Source: Oleispira antarctica RB-8 (lineage in GTDB: Bacteria > Pseudomonadota > Gammaproteobacteria > Pseudomonadales > Oceanobacteraceae). Taken from it: a stretch of 64,000 nt of DNA. The notes beneath the pieces are model-generated. The model was not told where the DNA came from. It saw only the letters and a list, made by a program, of their open reading frames with translations, and did no database searches. The position numbers were made by a program, and so were the translations under genes. Shown piece by piece: positions 42,522-51,696 of this stretch (the stretch's first letter is position 1; every line of letters starts with the position of its first letter). Location: NCBI GenBank assembly GCA_000967895.1, contig FO203512.1, forward strand, positions 2,565,350 to 2,629,349. The letters are read 5' to 3'.

Positions 42522-45512
42522 TTAAAATTTCTTTTCCAATGTCATATTAAAACCAATACCGTTGTAATAACTTTCGATTTCATTTCCATCACGACTGTAT
42601 ACAACCTTCGCATCGGTTAAGTTTGTCGCTTTTGCCTTAAGCCCTGTAAACTCATCAATTTCATATTGATACACCATATCCAGCGACATACGTCCTTCTT
42701 CTACTTCAGGTGCCAATGCACGAGATGCCTTATAAATACGATCATCAAAGTAATTAACTAGAAAGGTTAGGTTTTGGCCTGTGGGTAGGTGATCTAAACC
42801 AAATTGAATATTCGCTAAGTGCTCAGACTGTCCTTGCAGCTTACGTTTTTCTGTTTTTTCCAAACCTGCCGTTTCTTCACTTAATGTCACTTCGGCATCA
42901 AGCAGAGTGTAATTTCCAGAAACAAACCCCATCCAATTATCAGTGTCGAGAACATCTTTTCGGAAGTCGATTTCTAAACCTTGCAAGTTTGCTGAATCTT
43001 CATTGCGAAAAGTAGAACCATCAGATGCACTACCAGAAGCACTCGGAATACTTCTTTCAATAGGATCTGTTATTGATTTGTTAAATAAAGCAAGTGTTAC
43101 GCTTTCATTATCTGAAAAATAATACTCAGCACGCACATCCAAGTTTGTTATTTTTGATATCTGTAAATTTGGATTACCAAAAATTTGCTCATCCGTTTCA
43201 GGATCGTATTGAACAGATTTAGAGCGTTCTGTTAGCCCTGGTCGTGATAAGGTTTGGCTCATACCTGCACGGAATTGCAACTCGTCATTAAACATCCAAT
43301 TTAAAGAAACTACCGGTAAGATATCATCTGAATCGAGTGTATTATTTGCCGCTGGCTGTCTGGAATACTCTAACTCTTGACTTGAACTTTCAGAGCGAGC
43401 CCCCAAAAGAAAACTTAACTTTTCAAAACTCAGCTCCGCCGATCCATAAAAAGCATTGATTGTATCAGTAGCATCATAAGAATCTGTTAGTGAAGTGGTT
43501 ACTTGATAACGAACAGAGGCGTTATCAAAATTTTCTGGTGCTAGAATATTTTCAATATCTTGACTGAGGTTTAGTGCATTATCAGTGGCGTTAACGCCAA
43601 AACGTGATAGTTCTACTTCGCGGTCTTTTATCGACGCTAAATATCCAGTCTTTAGTTTGACCCCAATTACATCGGTGAGCATAGAATCAAACGTATAGTC
43701 CACACCAAAATCAATCGCATTTTCAGTTAAGTCTGAAAAACGACGCTCTACCGACGTAGCACTCAAGGTATTGTCAGTATAAGTATAAGTACGACGATCG
43801 GGTTCATGACGTGTCGTTTGACCCAAACCTACTCGCCAATCTAACTTATGATCTTCACCAATAAAGTGCTCACCAATAAACTGCTGAGATGCAAACTGAC
43901 GCTCAACCCACTCTAACGTTGCCTTGTCTACAGTTTTTCCCTCTTCATCATCGTAAACTGAAGAAGTACGGATTGAATTATCTGTTTTACGCAACAAAAT
44001 TGTTTTACTGGTTAAAGTATTGCTTTCACCCTCTTGGCTAAATACAAGATACCCAGTTAAGTCTGTTTTAATTTTAGTACGTTCATAATCACCCGATCCC
44101 TCTAGGTCATCGATTTTCCCGTCATGTCGCGCTTCCCACTTATTTTTGTATTGAAAAGCACTATAGTAGCCACGTGTTTTACCATCGACTTCATAGACAT
44201 CGCCGTGTGCAATAGAGAACCCTGTTTCAGGTCGAGCCGTTACTTGATTTACTGAAAAATTATTATCAAATGGTTTCCCTAGCTCTGCGGCTTCACTGGG
44301 TGAGGTACAAACATTGGGATCAAACGAGCAATAATCAATTGCATTTTGTCCGCCGTTGGTGAACGAATCTATTTTACTAGGAACATCTCGTGTTCCATCA
44401 TCAAAACCTAAATAATCTGTTTCACCACCTTGATAAGAATTTACATCACTAAAAGTCGTACGATTATTCATACCTAAGGTTAACGACATCTTCGTTGTTA
44501 ATTCATCAGGAAGCCCCTTCGTCTTCATTCTAATCGCGCCACCAGTGGTATCACCTGGCAGATCTGGGGTATAACTTTTTTGGATATCAATACTACCCAG
44601 CACACTCGATGGGAATAAATCTAATGGCACATCACGACGCATAGGATCGGTACTGGGCATAAGAGAACCGTTCAAGGTTGAGGAAATATATCGCCCCTGC
44701 AAGCCCCGAATAACAGCAAACTGCCCATTAACTAACGAAACACCCGATACCCGCTTTAAGGCAGAAGCAGCATTTGAATCGCCAAAGCGTGTGAACTGTT
44801 CTGAACCAATAGAATCAAGTACTGCACTAGAATCACGCTCTTGCGCAGTGATTGAATCAGCGACATAGGTGCCTATGGCAACTACTTCTTCAATGATGCC
44901 GTCCCCCGACATACTTAGATCAACATTTACAGCGGTCGCCACATTCGCCAAGACTCTTAAGTTACGAATTTTCTTTTGACCATATTCGCTATGCTCAATC
45001 ATCACTTCATAAGCGCCGCGAGGTACTTCAAATTCAAAATAGCCCTGTTGATTGGTAACCGTCTCTAGCCCTTGAGACAAACTGACTTTGGCACCCACGA
45101 TTCCTGCATCAGTTTCTTTGGAAATTAAATAACCCGATAGCGTTCCTGTCGCAACGTCACCATCAGCAAAAACATTCACATCTGCCAGAGCTTCTCCAGC
45201 GACTAACTCTACTTGTACCTCAGCATTTTGATCTGCGGTAAGTGTAAACTCAGCTTCTCCTGCCCACTCACCCATTTGACTGAATTCAACTTGATGGTCA
45301 CCCTCTTCTACATCAAAACTAATAAAGCCATTGCTGCGTACTAATTTTTGTTTGCCATCAACTGTAATCGCTAAATCACTGACGGGTTTTCCATCTTCAG
45401 TCACATAAAATACAGTTTCAGCGGCATGCACTTGCATAACAGATAATCCTGCCGTGAGTGCGGAAACGAACGAGATAGCACCGAATAAAGATGGTGCGAA
45501 TTTGGATTTCAT
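42522..45512 (-). CDS. TonB-dependent outer-membrane receptor with CarboxypepD_reg-like domain
   Basis: A 996-residue receptor. The signal peptide ends at VHA (residue 30). A beta-rich extension (31-110) and a CarboxypepD_reg-like module (about 122-200, SGYLISKETDAGIVGAKVSLSQ...GYFEFEVPRGAYEVMIEH) precede the plug, which contains VVAIGTYVADSITAQERDSSAVLDSI, ASALKRVSGVSLVNGQFAVIRGLQGRY and GGAIRMKTKGLP. The barrel follows, ending in phenylalanine (NMTLEKKF). This architecture is that of large-substrate receptors rather than siderophore receptors. Three tandem Pho-box half-sites lie about 40 bases upstream, so phosphate limitation probably induces it. The substrate is unknown: a phosphate ester or other phosphorus compound is inferred. 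Confidence 0.93.
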   Translation of the reverse strand: MKSKFAPSLFGAISFVSALTAGLSVMQVHAAETVFYVTEDGKPVSDLAITVDGKQKLVRSNGFISFDVEEGDHQVEFSQMGEWAGEAEFTLTADQNAEVQVELVAGEALADVNVFADGDVATGTLSGYLISKETDAGIVGAKVSLSQGLETVTNQQGYFEFEVPRGAYEVMIEHSEYGQKKIRNLRVLANVATAVNVDLSMSGDGIIEEVVAIGTYVADSITAQERDSSAVLDSIGSEQFTRFGDSNAASALKRVSGVSLVNGQFAVIRGLQGRYISSTLNGSLMPSTDPMRRDVPLDLFPSSVLGSIDIQKSYTPDLPGDTTGGAIRMKTKGLPDELTTKMSLTLGMNNRTTFSDVNSYQGGETDYLGFDDGTRDVPSKIDSFTNGGQNAIDYCSFDPNVCTSPSEAAELGKPFDNNFSVNQVTARPETGFSIAHGDVYEVDGKTRGYYSAFQYKNKWEARHDGKIDDLEGSGDYERTKIKTDLTGYLVFSQEGESNTLTSKTILLRKTDNSIRTSSVYDDEEGKTVDKATLEWVERQFASQQFIGEHFIGEDHKLDWRVGLGQTTRHEPDRRTYTYTDNTLSATSVERRFSDLTENAIDFGVDYTFDSMLTDVIGVKLKTGYLASIKDREVELSRFGVNATDNALNLSQDIENILAPENFDNASVRYQVTTSLTDSYDATDTINAFYGSAELSFEKLSFLLGARSESSSQELEYSRQPAANNTLDSDDILPVVSLNWMFNDELQFRAGMSQTLSRPGLTERSKSVQYDPETDEQIFGNPNLQISKITNLDVRAEYYFSDNESVTLALFNKSITDPIERSIPSASGSASDGSTFRNEDSANLQGLEIDFRKDVLDTDNWMGFVSGNYTLLDAEVTLSEETAGLEKTEKRKLQGQSEHLANIQFGLDHLPTGQNLTFLVNYFDDRIYKASRALAPEVEEGRMSLDMVYQYEIDEFTGLKAKATNLTDAKVVYSRDGNEIESYYNGIGFNMTLEKKF

Positions 45513-45553
45513 AACTTACCCCAAAAATTCAACTTCAAAATGATTTGAGGGCA

Positions 45554-45586
45554 AGTTACTACAGATTTATGACAGGACTGTTACAG
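45554..45586 (-). promoter_or_regulatory. Triple-unit Pho box upstream of the TonB-dependent receptor
   Basis: On the minus strand, three directly abutting 11-base units read in order CTGTAACAGTC (45586-45576), CTGTCATAAAT (45575-45565) and CTGTAGTAACT (45564-45554). The middle unit is an exact consensus PhoB half-site and all three begin CTGT. The array ends about 41 bases before the receptor start codon, a position where it could activate or overlap the promoter -35. Confidence 0.88.
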
Positions 45587-45648
45587 CTAGATGGACGTTA
45601 CGATTAAACATGAAAATAAAATAATATTATTACTTGGCTATAAACTGA

Positions 45649-47574
45649 TTAAGAAATATCTAATATTTGATAGATTTTTGCTTGAGTAAATAGCGTTACC
45701 AACTCAGGTTCCACATGACCACACTCGACTTCACTTTGTAATATCGTCAACGCTCTTTCTAAAGGCACTGCCGCTTTATAGGGACGATCTTTTGCGGTTA
45801 ACGCATCAAAAATGTCGCATACCGCCATAATTTTTGCTCCAAAAGGGATCTCATTATTTTTTAGTCCATTGGGATAACCACAGCCATTTAACTTTTCATG
45901 ATGTGCTCCTGCAATTTTGGGAATATTACTTAATTCGGGTGTCCATGGAATGGTCTTTAAGAATTCAATAGTATGGCTCACGTGGCTTTCAATCTCTAAT
46001 CTCTCGTCGGTCGTTAAACTACCTCGCTTAATAGAGAGCGCACCAAATTCAAGCTCATCAATCAAACCACGAGAGTTCCCATGTATGTCTTCTACTATAT
46101 ACTCTCGTATCTGCTTTAAGTGCTCAAACGTACCTTCAGATAATAAGCTGGGTTCATTAGCCTCTGCAACGGCCTGCATGTAATCATTTAAGCGCTGGAG
46201 CTTAGTCATCTCTTCTATTGTTAATATCTCTTCTACATCTGAACGTAATTGTTGTTTCTTTAATAATAAAAACTTTTGTTTTAAATAATAATTACTAATG
46301 CGCTCCTTTTCCCAAGCAATGCGATAAATAAACTGACCATAAGCTTCGGGAGACAATTTTTTAGCTTTTGTTAGTATGTGTTCACGTACCCCGACTTTAC
46401 CAAAATCATGTAAGAGAGCAGCAAATCTAAGCTCTCTCATTTCATCATTATTAAAGTGCATATTTTGAAATTTACCGACATCACACTTATTGGCTGTTTC
46501 AGCTAACGCACAGGTTAGTTCCGCCACCCTAAACGAATGACCACTGGTCGTGGGGTCTCTTTGCTCGATTGCTCTAACGGAGGCTTTTACAAAACCATCA
46601 AAAAGTAAGTTAACTCGATCGATCAATACATTATTTTCAATAGCAACAGCAGCTTGACTGGCAAGTGCTTGTAAAATCGGAATAATTTTTTGATCAAACC
46701 CAATCGTCTCTCTCAACGCAATATCAGGAGTACTTAAAGAAATACTAATGCTGCGTTTTCGGTTAATAAATTGAATCACACCAATCACCTGCCCCTGATG
46801 ATTGCGCATGGGAATGACTAACATAGAGCATGTTCTATAGTTCATACTCTGATCAAATGAAGCATTGAACTGATAAATACTAGAAGCGGGTAAATCATAA
46901 ACGTCATCGAGGTTTATAATTTCTCCCGTTAATGCTGAATAGCCAGCCACCGATCGATTATCTAAACCAAAGCGCTGCTCTTGAAAATGAAAATCGATGG
47001 AATCATTTTGGGTTAATTTGAAGACAAGGTCGGGAGCTGGATGACTCTCGTTCGCAGCATGTCGGTCAATAAGGAAAATAGACGCTGCATCGCAGCACGC
47101 CAATAATCGCGATTCTTTTAGAATACGTGCTAATAAAACATCGTGGTCCCTCTCTGCAGACAGCGCTTGGCCTACATCTAATAAACGAGATATCTGTTCA
47201 TGATCATGCTGTAAATCTCTATGGCTTAGCTCTAATTGCTGTTTAATATTAAGGTGGTTCAGTGCTTTTATAAGGGCACTTCTTAAAAAGACTTCGAGAA
47301 TACCCGTAGGTACAAGAATGCACTCATCATCATCGACAGGATGCTCAATGATAAAAATGGCCGTAGAACACGCTTTCTTCCAGTTCAGTAAACTGAATTG
47401 ATTGAGCGCAGCTTGATCTAAAATAATGATGGAGGTGTTGAGAAGAATATATTCAGGCGAAGAAGCGAAATTGATAGCCGTCTCGAAATCGTTTTTTCGA
47501 CTAAGACAGTCATAGGATTTCTGATGACTGCAAGCGATTATAAAACTCGCAGCACCAATAGTGGAATCAATCAT
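45649..47574 (-). CDS. GAF/HD-GYP cyclic di-GMP phosphodiesterase
   Basis: A 641-residue protein that should hydrolyse c-di-GMP. Residues 1-110 form a domain I cannot place, perhaps a degenerate receiver. A helical linker (about 112-150) leads to a GAF sensor (about 150-310, with CCDAASIFLIDRH and SMLVIPMRNHQGQVIGVIQFINRK). The HD-GYP domain (about 330-640) contains HSFRVAELT, LLHDFGKVGVREHIL, and the GYP loop HHEKLNGCGYPNGL, so the catalytic metal ligands are intact. An unusual helical insertion of about 100 residues (EKERISNYYLKQKFLLL onwards) separates the HD and GYP halves. It lies 73 bases downstream of the LysR gene on the same strand. The GAF ligand is unknown. Confidence 0.9.
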   Translation of the reverse strand: MIDSTIGAASFIIACSHQKSYDCLSRKNDFETAINFASSPEYILLNTSIIILDQAALNQFSLLNWKKACSTAIFIIEHPVDDDECILVPTGILEVFLRSALIKALNHLNIKQQLELSHRDLQHDHEQISRLLDVGQALSAERDHDVLLARILKESRLLACCDAASIFLIDRHAANESHPAPDLVFKLTQNDSIDFHFQEQRFGLDNRSVAGYSALTGEIINLDDVYDLPASSIYQFNASFDQSMNYRTCSMLVIPMRNHQGQVIGVIQFINRKRSISISLSTPDIALRETIGFDQKIIPILQALASQAAVAIENNVLIDRVNLLFDGFVKASVRAIEQRDPTTSGHSFRVAELTCALAETANKCDVGKFQNMHFNNDEMRELRFAALLHDFGKVGVREHILTKAKKLSPEAYGQFIYRIAWEKERISNYYLKQKFLLLKKQQLRSDVEEILTIEEMTKLQRLNDYMQAVAEANEPSLLSEGTFEHLKQIREYIVEDIHGNSRGLIDELEFGALSIKRGSLTTDERLEIESHVSHTIEFLKTIPWTPELSNIPKIAGAHHEKLNGCGYPNGLKNNEIPFGAKIMAVCDIFDALTAKDRPYKAAVPLERALTILQSEVECGHVEPELVTLFTQAKIYQILDIS

Positions 47575-47647
47575 CTAAACTCCCATCACTACCAATAAAC
47601 GCTACTATCAGCCTAGGTTAATTTAGAAGAATATCGAGGGAATAAAC

Positions 47648-48610
47648 TTATTTCTCTTCCGCCAGTTTTTTATACGCGGCAAGCTGCTCTTCCGGGGTAG
47701 GCAGTTGTTCAATCGCGGCCTTCAAATATTCAACTTCATCCACTAAGAAATCAATGAACTTTCTCACCTTTAAAGATAGATATTGTCGACTTGGGTAAAC
47801 GACAGAAATCGGCTCTGGCTTTAACTTCCAAGCTGGAAATAACGGAATCATGCTGCCTGAGAGTATGTATTCTCCTGCCATGAACATGGGTACAACGCCG
47901 ATGCCAGCACCTTGAACGATACAATTTACACCTGCTGCGATGTGATTAGTCACAATATTAGGCTTAACTTTTACGGATATATTTTCTTCAGTTTCATGAA
48001 AAAACTCATAAGTTTCATCCAGCATGCCTTCACCGATCTTAACGACGTCTAGATGTGCTAGATCTGCAGGGCTACTGAGTGCTCCAAGCTTGGCAAGGTA
48101 TTCAGGCGAAGCACAAATAACAGATTCCGTTTCTGCAATAGTACGTGCCACAAGAGAAGATTCAGGTAACTTGCCCAAGACCAATCCAAGATCAAATTTC
48201 TCTTCAATGAGGTTCACCTGATGATCTGTATGGGCAATTTCAATTCGAACTTCAGGATAGATTTTTTGAAAACGAGTAACAAAGCGCCCAAAAATTCCAC
48301 TTCCGATTAACATTGGCACTGATATTCTAAGCACGCCATGCGGATGATCTTGGCGATCAGCAATAACCGTATGAACATCCATTATCTCGCTCACTAAATG
48401 CTTACAGTTATTATAATAATCTCCTCCGACCTGAGTTAAGCTAATCTGGCGCGTAGAGCGTTGCAGTAATCGAGCCCCTAGATTGCTTTCCAGATCAGCA
48501 ACCATGCGGCTTATTCTTGATTTGGGCACATTCAAAGCTTTGCCAGCAGCCGTAAAGCTACCCTCATCGACAACACGTATAAAAACCGCTAATTGATTTA
48601 AATCCAGCAT
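47648..48610 (-). CDS. LysR-family transcriptional regulator
   Basis: A 320-residue LysR protein. The winged-helix DNA-binding domain is at residues 1-62 (LNQLAVFIRVVDEGSFTAAGKALNVPKSRISRMVADLESNLGARLLQRSTRQISLT), followed by an alpha/beta substrate-binding domain (about 90-295). It belongs to the CrgA/DmlR-like group by its SRISRMVADLE recognition helix. I use ATG 48610; a GTG two codons earlier is also possible. A perfect 10-bp inverted repeat 19 bases upstream is a likely binding site, implying autoregulation. The effector is unknown. Candidate targets are the HD-GYP gene downstream and the divergent LRR lipoprotein. Confidence 0.92.
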   Translation of the reverse strand: MLDLNQLAVFIRVVDEGSFTAAGKALNVPKSRISRMVADLESNLGARLLQRSTRQISLTQVGGDYYNNCKHLVSEIMDVHTVIADRQDHPHGVLRISVPMLIGSGIFGRFVTRFQKIYPEVRIEIAHTDHQVNLIEEKFDLGLVLGKLPESSLVARTIAETESVICASPEYLAKLGALSSPADLAHLDVVKIGEGMLDETYEFFHETEENISVKVKPNIVTNHIAAGVNCIVQGAGIGVVPMFMAGEYILSGSMIPLFPAWKLKPEPISVVYPSRQYLSLKVRKFIDFLVDEVEYLKAAIEQLPTPEEQLAAYKKLAEEK

Positions 48611-48628
48611 ATCCACAACTTTAATAAT

Positions 48629-48652
48629 TATTGTTCTAAAAATAGAACAATA
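48629..48652. promoter_or_regulatory. 24-bp palindrome at the LysR promoter
   Basis: TATTGTTCTA and TAGAACAATA are perfect inverted arms (48629-48638 and 48643-48652) around AAAA. The site is 19 bases upstream of the LysR start and in the divergent spacer, with the T-N11-A character expected of LysR operators. Confidence 0.65.
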
Positions 48653-48858
48653 TACCTATTTTTCTGCTAAAAAAGCAAGAATGTGAGCTATTTATTCACC
48701 CTATTTGTCATTATTTTAACCCTGTCTGAGCAACAAGATTATTTTGATAATTTTATGTAAAGATGGAGGCATTACCTATTGGGAGTATCGTGCCAAGATG
48801 ATACTATCTAAGGATAAACCTAAATAATAAATACAAAAAAATATAGATAGGTAAATTA

Positions 48859-49458
48859 ATGAGTGCAATTAACACACTGGGTACAGCCTTAGCGATTAGT
48901 TCGCTGACCCTTGCTATGTTTGGCTGTAAAGATCAAAATAACAGCGCTCCTGCGCCTCAGACAGTTACTTCTGCATCTAGTAGCAGCTCAAGCCAAAATG
49001 CAATCAAACTGACCCCAATTGATACCCTATCAATCACGGATTATGCTTTAGGACTTTGTATTAAAAATACTGGCCGCGAGTATGTTGAAGAAATTAATGC
49101 TCTTATTTGCAATAACAAAGGCATTCAGCACCTTGATGGTATTGAGCAACTTACTGAGTTAAAAACACTGCATTTAAACTTTAATCAGATTCAAGATATT
49201 AATCCGCTAGTTGAACTTAAAAAGTTAACTTCGCTGTATCTAAGTGGAAACCAGATTCAAAATCTAGAGCCATTAAGCGAATTAACTGAGCTTAAAGAAC
49301 TTGGAATCCAAAAAAATTACGTTCAAGATCTTAGCCCACTTCAGTCAATGAGTTCTCTAAAATCACTGCATACACACAGCAATAGAATCAATAACTTTTC
49401 TATTCTTAGTGATTTGGATCTAGCTGAGTTGTCTGGTCAAAATAGACAAGAAAGCTGA
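48859..49458 (+). CDS. Internalin-like leucine-rich-repeat lipoprotein
   Basis: A 199-residue predicted lipoprotein: hydrophobic signal ending LAMFGC (Cys23), then a Ser-rich linker. From about residue 85 there are four to five 22-residue leucine-rich repeats of the internalin/SDS22 type, with consensus L..L..L.L..N.I.DI.PL, for example LKTLHLNFNQIQDINPLVEL and LTSLYLSGNQIQNLEPLSEL. Such repeats form protein-binding solenoids on or under the outer membrane. It is divergent from the LysR gene across 240 bases that contain the LysR palindrome, so it may be under its control. ATG start with a weak upstream purine stretch (ATAGATAGG). Confidence 0.82.
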   Translation: MSAINTLGTALAISSLTLAMFGCKDQNNSAPAPQTVTSASSSSSSQNAIKLTPIDTLSITDYALGLCIKNTGREYVEEINALICNNKGIQHLDGIEQLTELKTLHLNFNQIQDINPLVELKKLTSLYLSGNQIQNLEPLSELTELKELGIQKNYVQDLSPLQSMSSLKSLHTHSNRINNFSILSDLDLAELSGQNRQES

Positions 49459-49795
49459 TCTCAAACCCAACTGCGATATTATTTTTTAACCCCTCATTCT
49501 TTTCTATGACTTTTTGATCTAGGCCACTACCAACTGCTTATAAATCAAAAGACATATCCAGTATCTGCCAACCGTTCCTTTTAAAACACCGGCTATAAAT
49601 ACAAAGCAACAACTCTGATACAGAGGGCTTAGCCTGAAAACTAATGCAGTTTTAGCTTCACTTTATTCTAAACAAAAAAAAGACTCTGCCAAAATGGAAG
49701 AGTCTTTCTATATCCTTTATCCTCTCTCTAATAAACCCAATCTGTTTATATACGCCTCTAATCTGAGTTTGTATCATTACAAAGCTTAATAAGCC
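49459..49795. other. Intergenic stretch without a gene
   Basis: 337 bases between the LRR lipoprotein and the convergent secreted-protein operon. Apart from the terminator at 49674-49708, I see no open frame of credible length, repeat or RNA-like structure. Confidence 0.6.
49674..49708 (-). terminator. Intrinsic terminator at the end of the secreted-protein operon
   Basis: Stem AAAGACTCT/AGAGTCTTT with two further inner C-G pairs, followed on the minus strand by a run of eight T (49674-49681), about 90 bases after the last stop of the operon. Confidence 0.82.
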
Positions 49796-51190
49796 TCAAT
49801 AATAATTATTAATCTGTGGGTATTTAGCATTATTAGGATGCGCACTGAAATAATTATCAGGATGCAATGGCTTACTGGTATCACCCTGAATACCAGAGAG
49901 ACGGTTAAACTCAGCTAAGCTATCAAGAGTATAGTTGGTAGTGCCAGACTCCTGAACTAATACTTGCTGATCATTTTTGGTAATATTCAATGCACCTAAA
50001 TTAAACCAAAAGCCTGCTTTTGCAGTCTCATAGTCATATTTAATTGTGTCTGTGCCATTGGTATCAAGCTTAGTATCTGATTCATAAATAATATCTTTAC
50101 TTTGCATAGAGATCCAAACATTAGGAGCATCATCCAATACAAGATTTTGCAATGGGAACAATTGAGCTTGCGGTGAAGCCTCTGCAACTTTCGCGGCGTC
50201 TTCAACTTGACCACAAACAAGACCAGACCCATCACAAGGAGAGACCAAGGTTTTAGTCGGGTCAACATGAATATAGCCGGCGGTACGCACGCCACCTAAA
50301 TAAGGTGCGAACGTAAACTCAGCCTTACCGATTGCAGCATCAACATACACATCTACGACAGGTCGAATGAAACCACTTACAGCATCTATCGCTTGACCCT
50401 GAACACCCGTTGAAGAGCCGAAACCAATGCGTAAACCTGCAATTTTTCTTACACCACCATTAATAATATCAGAATCATCGTGAGCAAATTCAATAAAAGG
50501 CTTTTCGATAATAAAATCTTCTAGACTTTCAGTGCCATCAGCATTTTCAATAACACGGCCAAAAGTCATATCACGTAATTTAATATCAGTCTCAGTCCAT
50601 GAACCCGCGTTGCGGTTTTCAAAGCCTGCGGGAAAAATGTCTTCTCGTGTAAATAAAGCACTGCTAGCATAATGATTTCCAAAGATTGCCGCTAAAGCTG
50701 CCCCAAATTTTTGAGCACCACTTAGTCCTATAAGATCACCATAAACCAAAGCCGATGCACTGAATGGATTCCCTTCGCCATCATTATAGATACCACCACA
50801 AGTAATCTCATTACATCTCCAAGTATTGAAGTTTGCTGCAGCACGGTTATTAGCACAATGCCGACCTGGGCCATCACAAGTACTTGAATCGCCGCCTTCA
50901 CGATGGAAAGTACCCAAGGACAGCTCATCTATAATGACATTCATCTCAATCTTCAAACCCAGTGTCATTTTAGTAAAACTAATATCCTCTTGACCAGCAA
51001 AGCTAGACGGTTTCTCTTCTATTTTAAACAAGGCCTGACCAGTGACTTGCCCTAAAGATTCATCACTTAAAGCAGTATCACTTAATGAAGTTAGGTCAGC
51101 TGAACTCTGCCACGATACAAGCAATAGGCACAAAAGACGTAGAGCAAGTTGCGATGCAGATTTAATAAAAGAATAGTTTTTAATTATCAT
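49796..51190 (-). CDS. Secreted protein with FilA/DUF6160-like N-terminal motif
   Basis: A 464-residue exported protein, last of the secreted-protein cluster. A signal peptide (hydrophobic LALRLLCLLLVSWQSSA) is followed by the cluster-wide motif as SDTALSDESLGQVTGQALFKI. The mature part is Gly/Asp/Asn-rich and beta-strand-like, with one Cys-rich region near residues 105-135 (STCDGPGRHCANNRAAANFNTWRC, ITCGG) suggesting disulfides. Repeated phrases such as DIKLRDMTFGRVIE and KIAGLRIGFGSS resemble the strands in the neighbouring family members. It begins 1 base after the 163-residue gene. I recall the motif from DUF6160/FilA-type putative pilus proteins; function here is not known. Confidence 0.75.
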   Translation of the reverse strand: MIIKNYSFIKSASQLALRLLCLLLVSWQSSADLTSLSDTALSDESLGQVTGQALFKIEEKPSSFAGQEDISFTKMTLGLKIEMNVIIDELSLGTFHREGGDSSTCDGPGRHCANNRAAANFNTWRCNEITCGGIYNDGEGNPFSASALVYGDLIGLSGAQKFGAALAAIFGNHYASSALFTREDIFPAGFENRNAGSWTETDIKLRDMTFGRVIENADGTESLEDFIIEKPFIEFAHDDSDIINGGVRKIAGLRIGFGSSTGVQGQAIDAVSGFIRPVVDVYVDAAIGKAEFTFAPYLGGVRTAGYIHVDPTKTLVSPCDGSGLVCGQVEDAAKVAEASPQAQLFPLQNLVLDDAPNVWISMQSKDIIYESDTKLDTNGTDTIKYDYETAKAGFWFNLGALNITKNDQQVLVQESGTTNYTLDSLAEFNRLSGIQGDTSKPLHPDNYFSAHPNNAKYPQINNYY

Positions 51191-51191
51191 A

Positions 51192-51683
51192 TTAATTCAC
51201 CACAAATATAGAAACTTGAGTATTGGCCGGTAAACTGAGTTCACCATTTAACTTCAACCCCATTAAAAATGTACTTGTCGTTCCGGGGTTTACTTCTTCT
51301 GTGCTCGAAATGTAAATACCGGTTGTTTTAAAGTTGGTCGCTTTAATTTTTTTAGGCAGTGTCCATTGCAAAGCTGACTTACCAGAATTTTTTAAATCTG
51401 AAACCAAATCAAATCCTAAGCCTTCAAACTCTAATGCCCCTTGAAGTTCATCAACAATCAAATATCCAGTTTCACCAGCAGTTGCATCCGCTTTTTTCTT
51501 ACCTGATGTATTGGTAAATACAAAGCTACTTTCATCACCCAGGATGATTTTAGCATTAAGGGTAATACCACTCTGTCCTGAAACTTCATTCAATACATCA
51601 TCACCAACAGGCACTAGCTCTGCAAAGCTGCTCATTATTAATGAAAATGATAAAGCGGCTGTAATAACTATTTTATTTATCAT
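51192..51683 (-). CDS. Small secreted protein with VSGQSG motif
   Basis: A 163-residue exported protein: signal MINKIVITAALSFSLIMSSFA, then the motif VGDDVLNEVSGQSGITLNAKI directly after the cleavage region. The rest is beta-rich (GYLIVDELQGALEFEGLGFDLVSD, KIKATNFKTTGIYISS) and ends LPANTQVSIFVVN. It is the shortest motif-bearing member, which makes it a candidate structural subunit, but this is inference. AGGT precedes the ATG. It lies 13 bases after the 384-residue gene. Confidence 0.75.
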   Translation of the reverse strand: MINKIVITAALSFSLIMSSFAELVPVGDDVLNEVSGQSGITLNAKIILGDESSFVFTNTSGKKKADATAGETGYLIVDELQGALEFEGLGFDLVSDLKNSGKSALQWTLPKKIKATNFKTTGIYISSTEEVNPGTTSTFLMGLKLNGELSLPANTQVSIFVVN

Positions 51684-51696
51684 TATTAATTACCTA

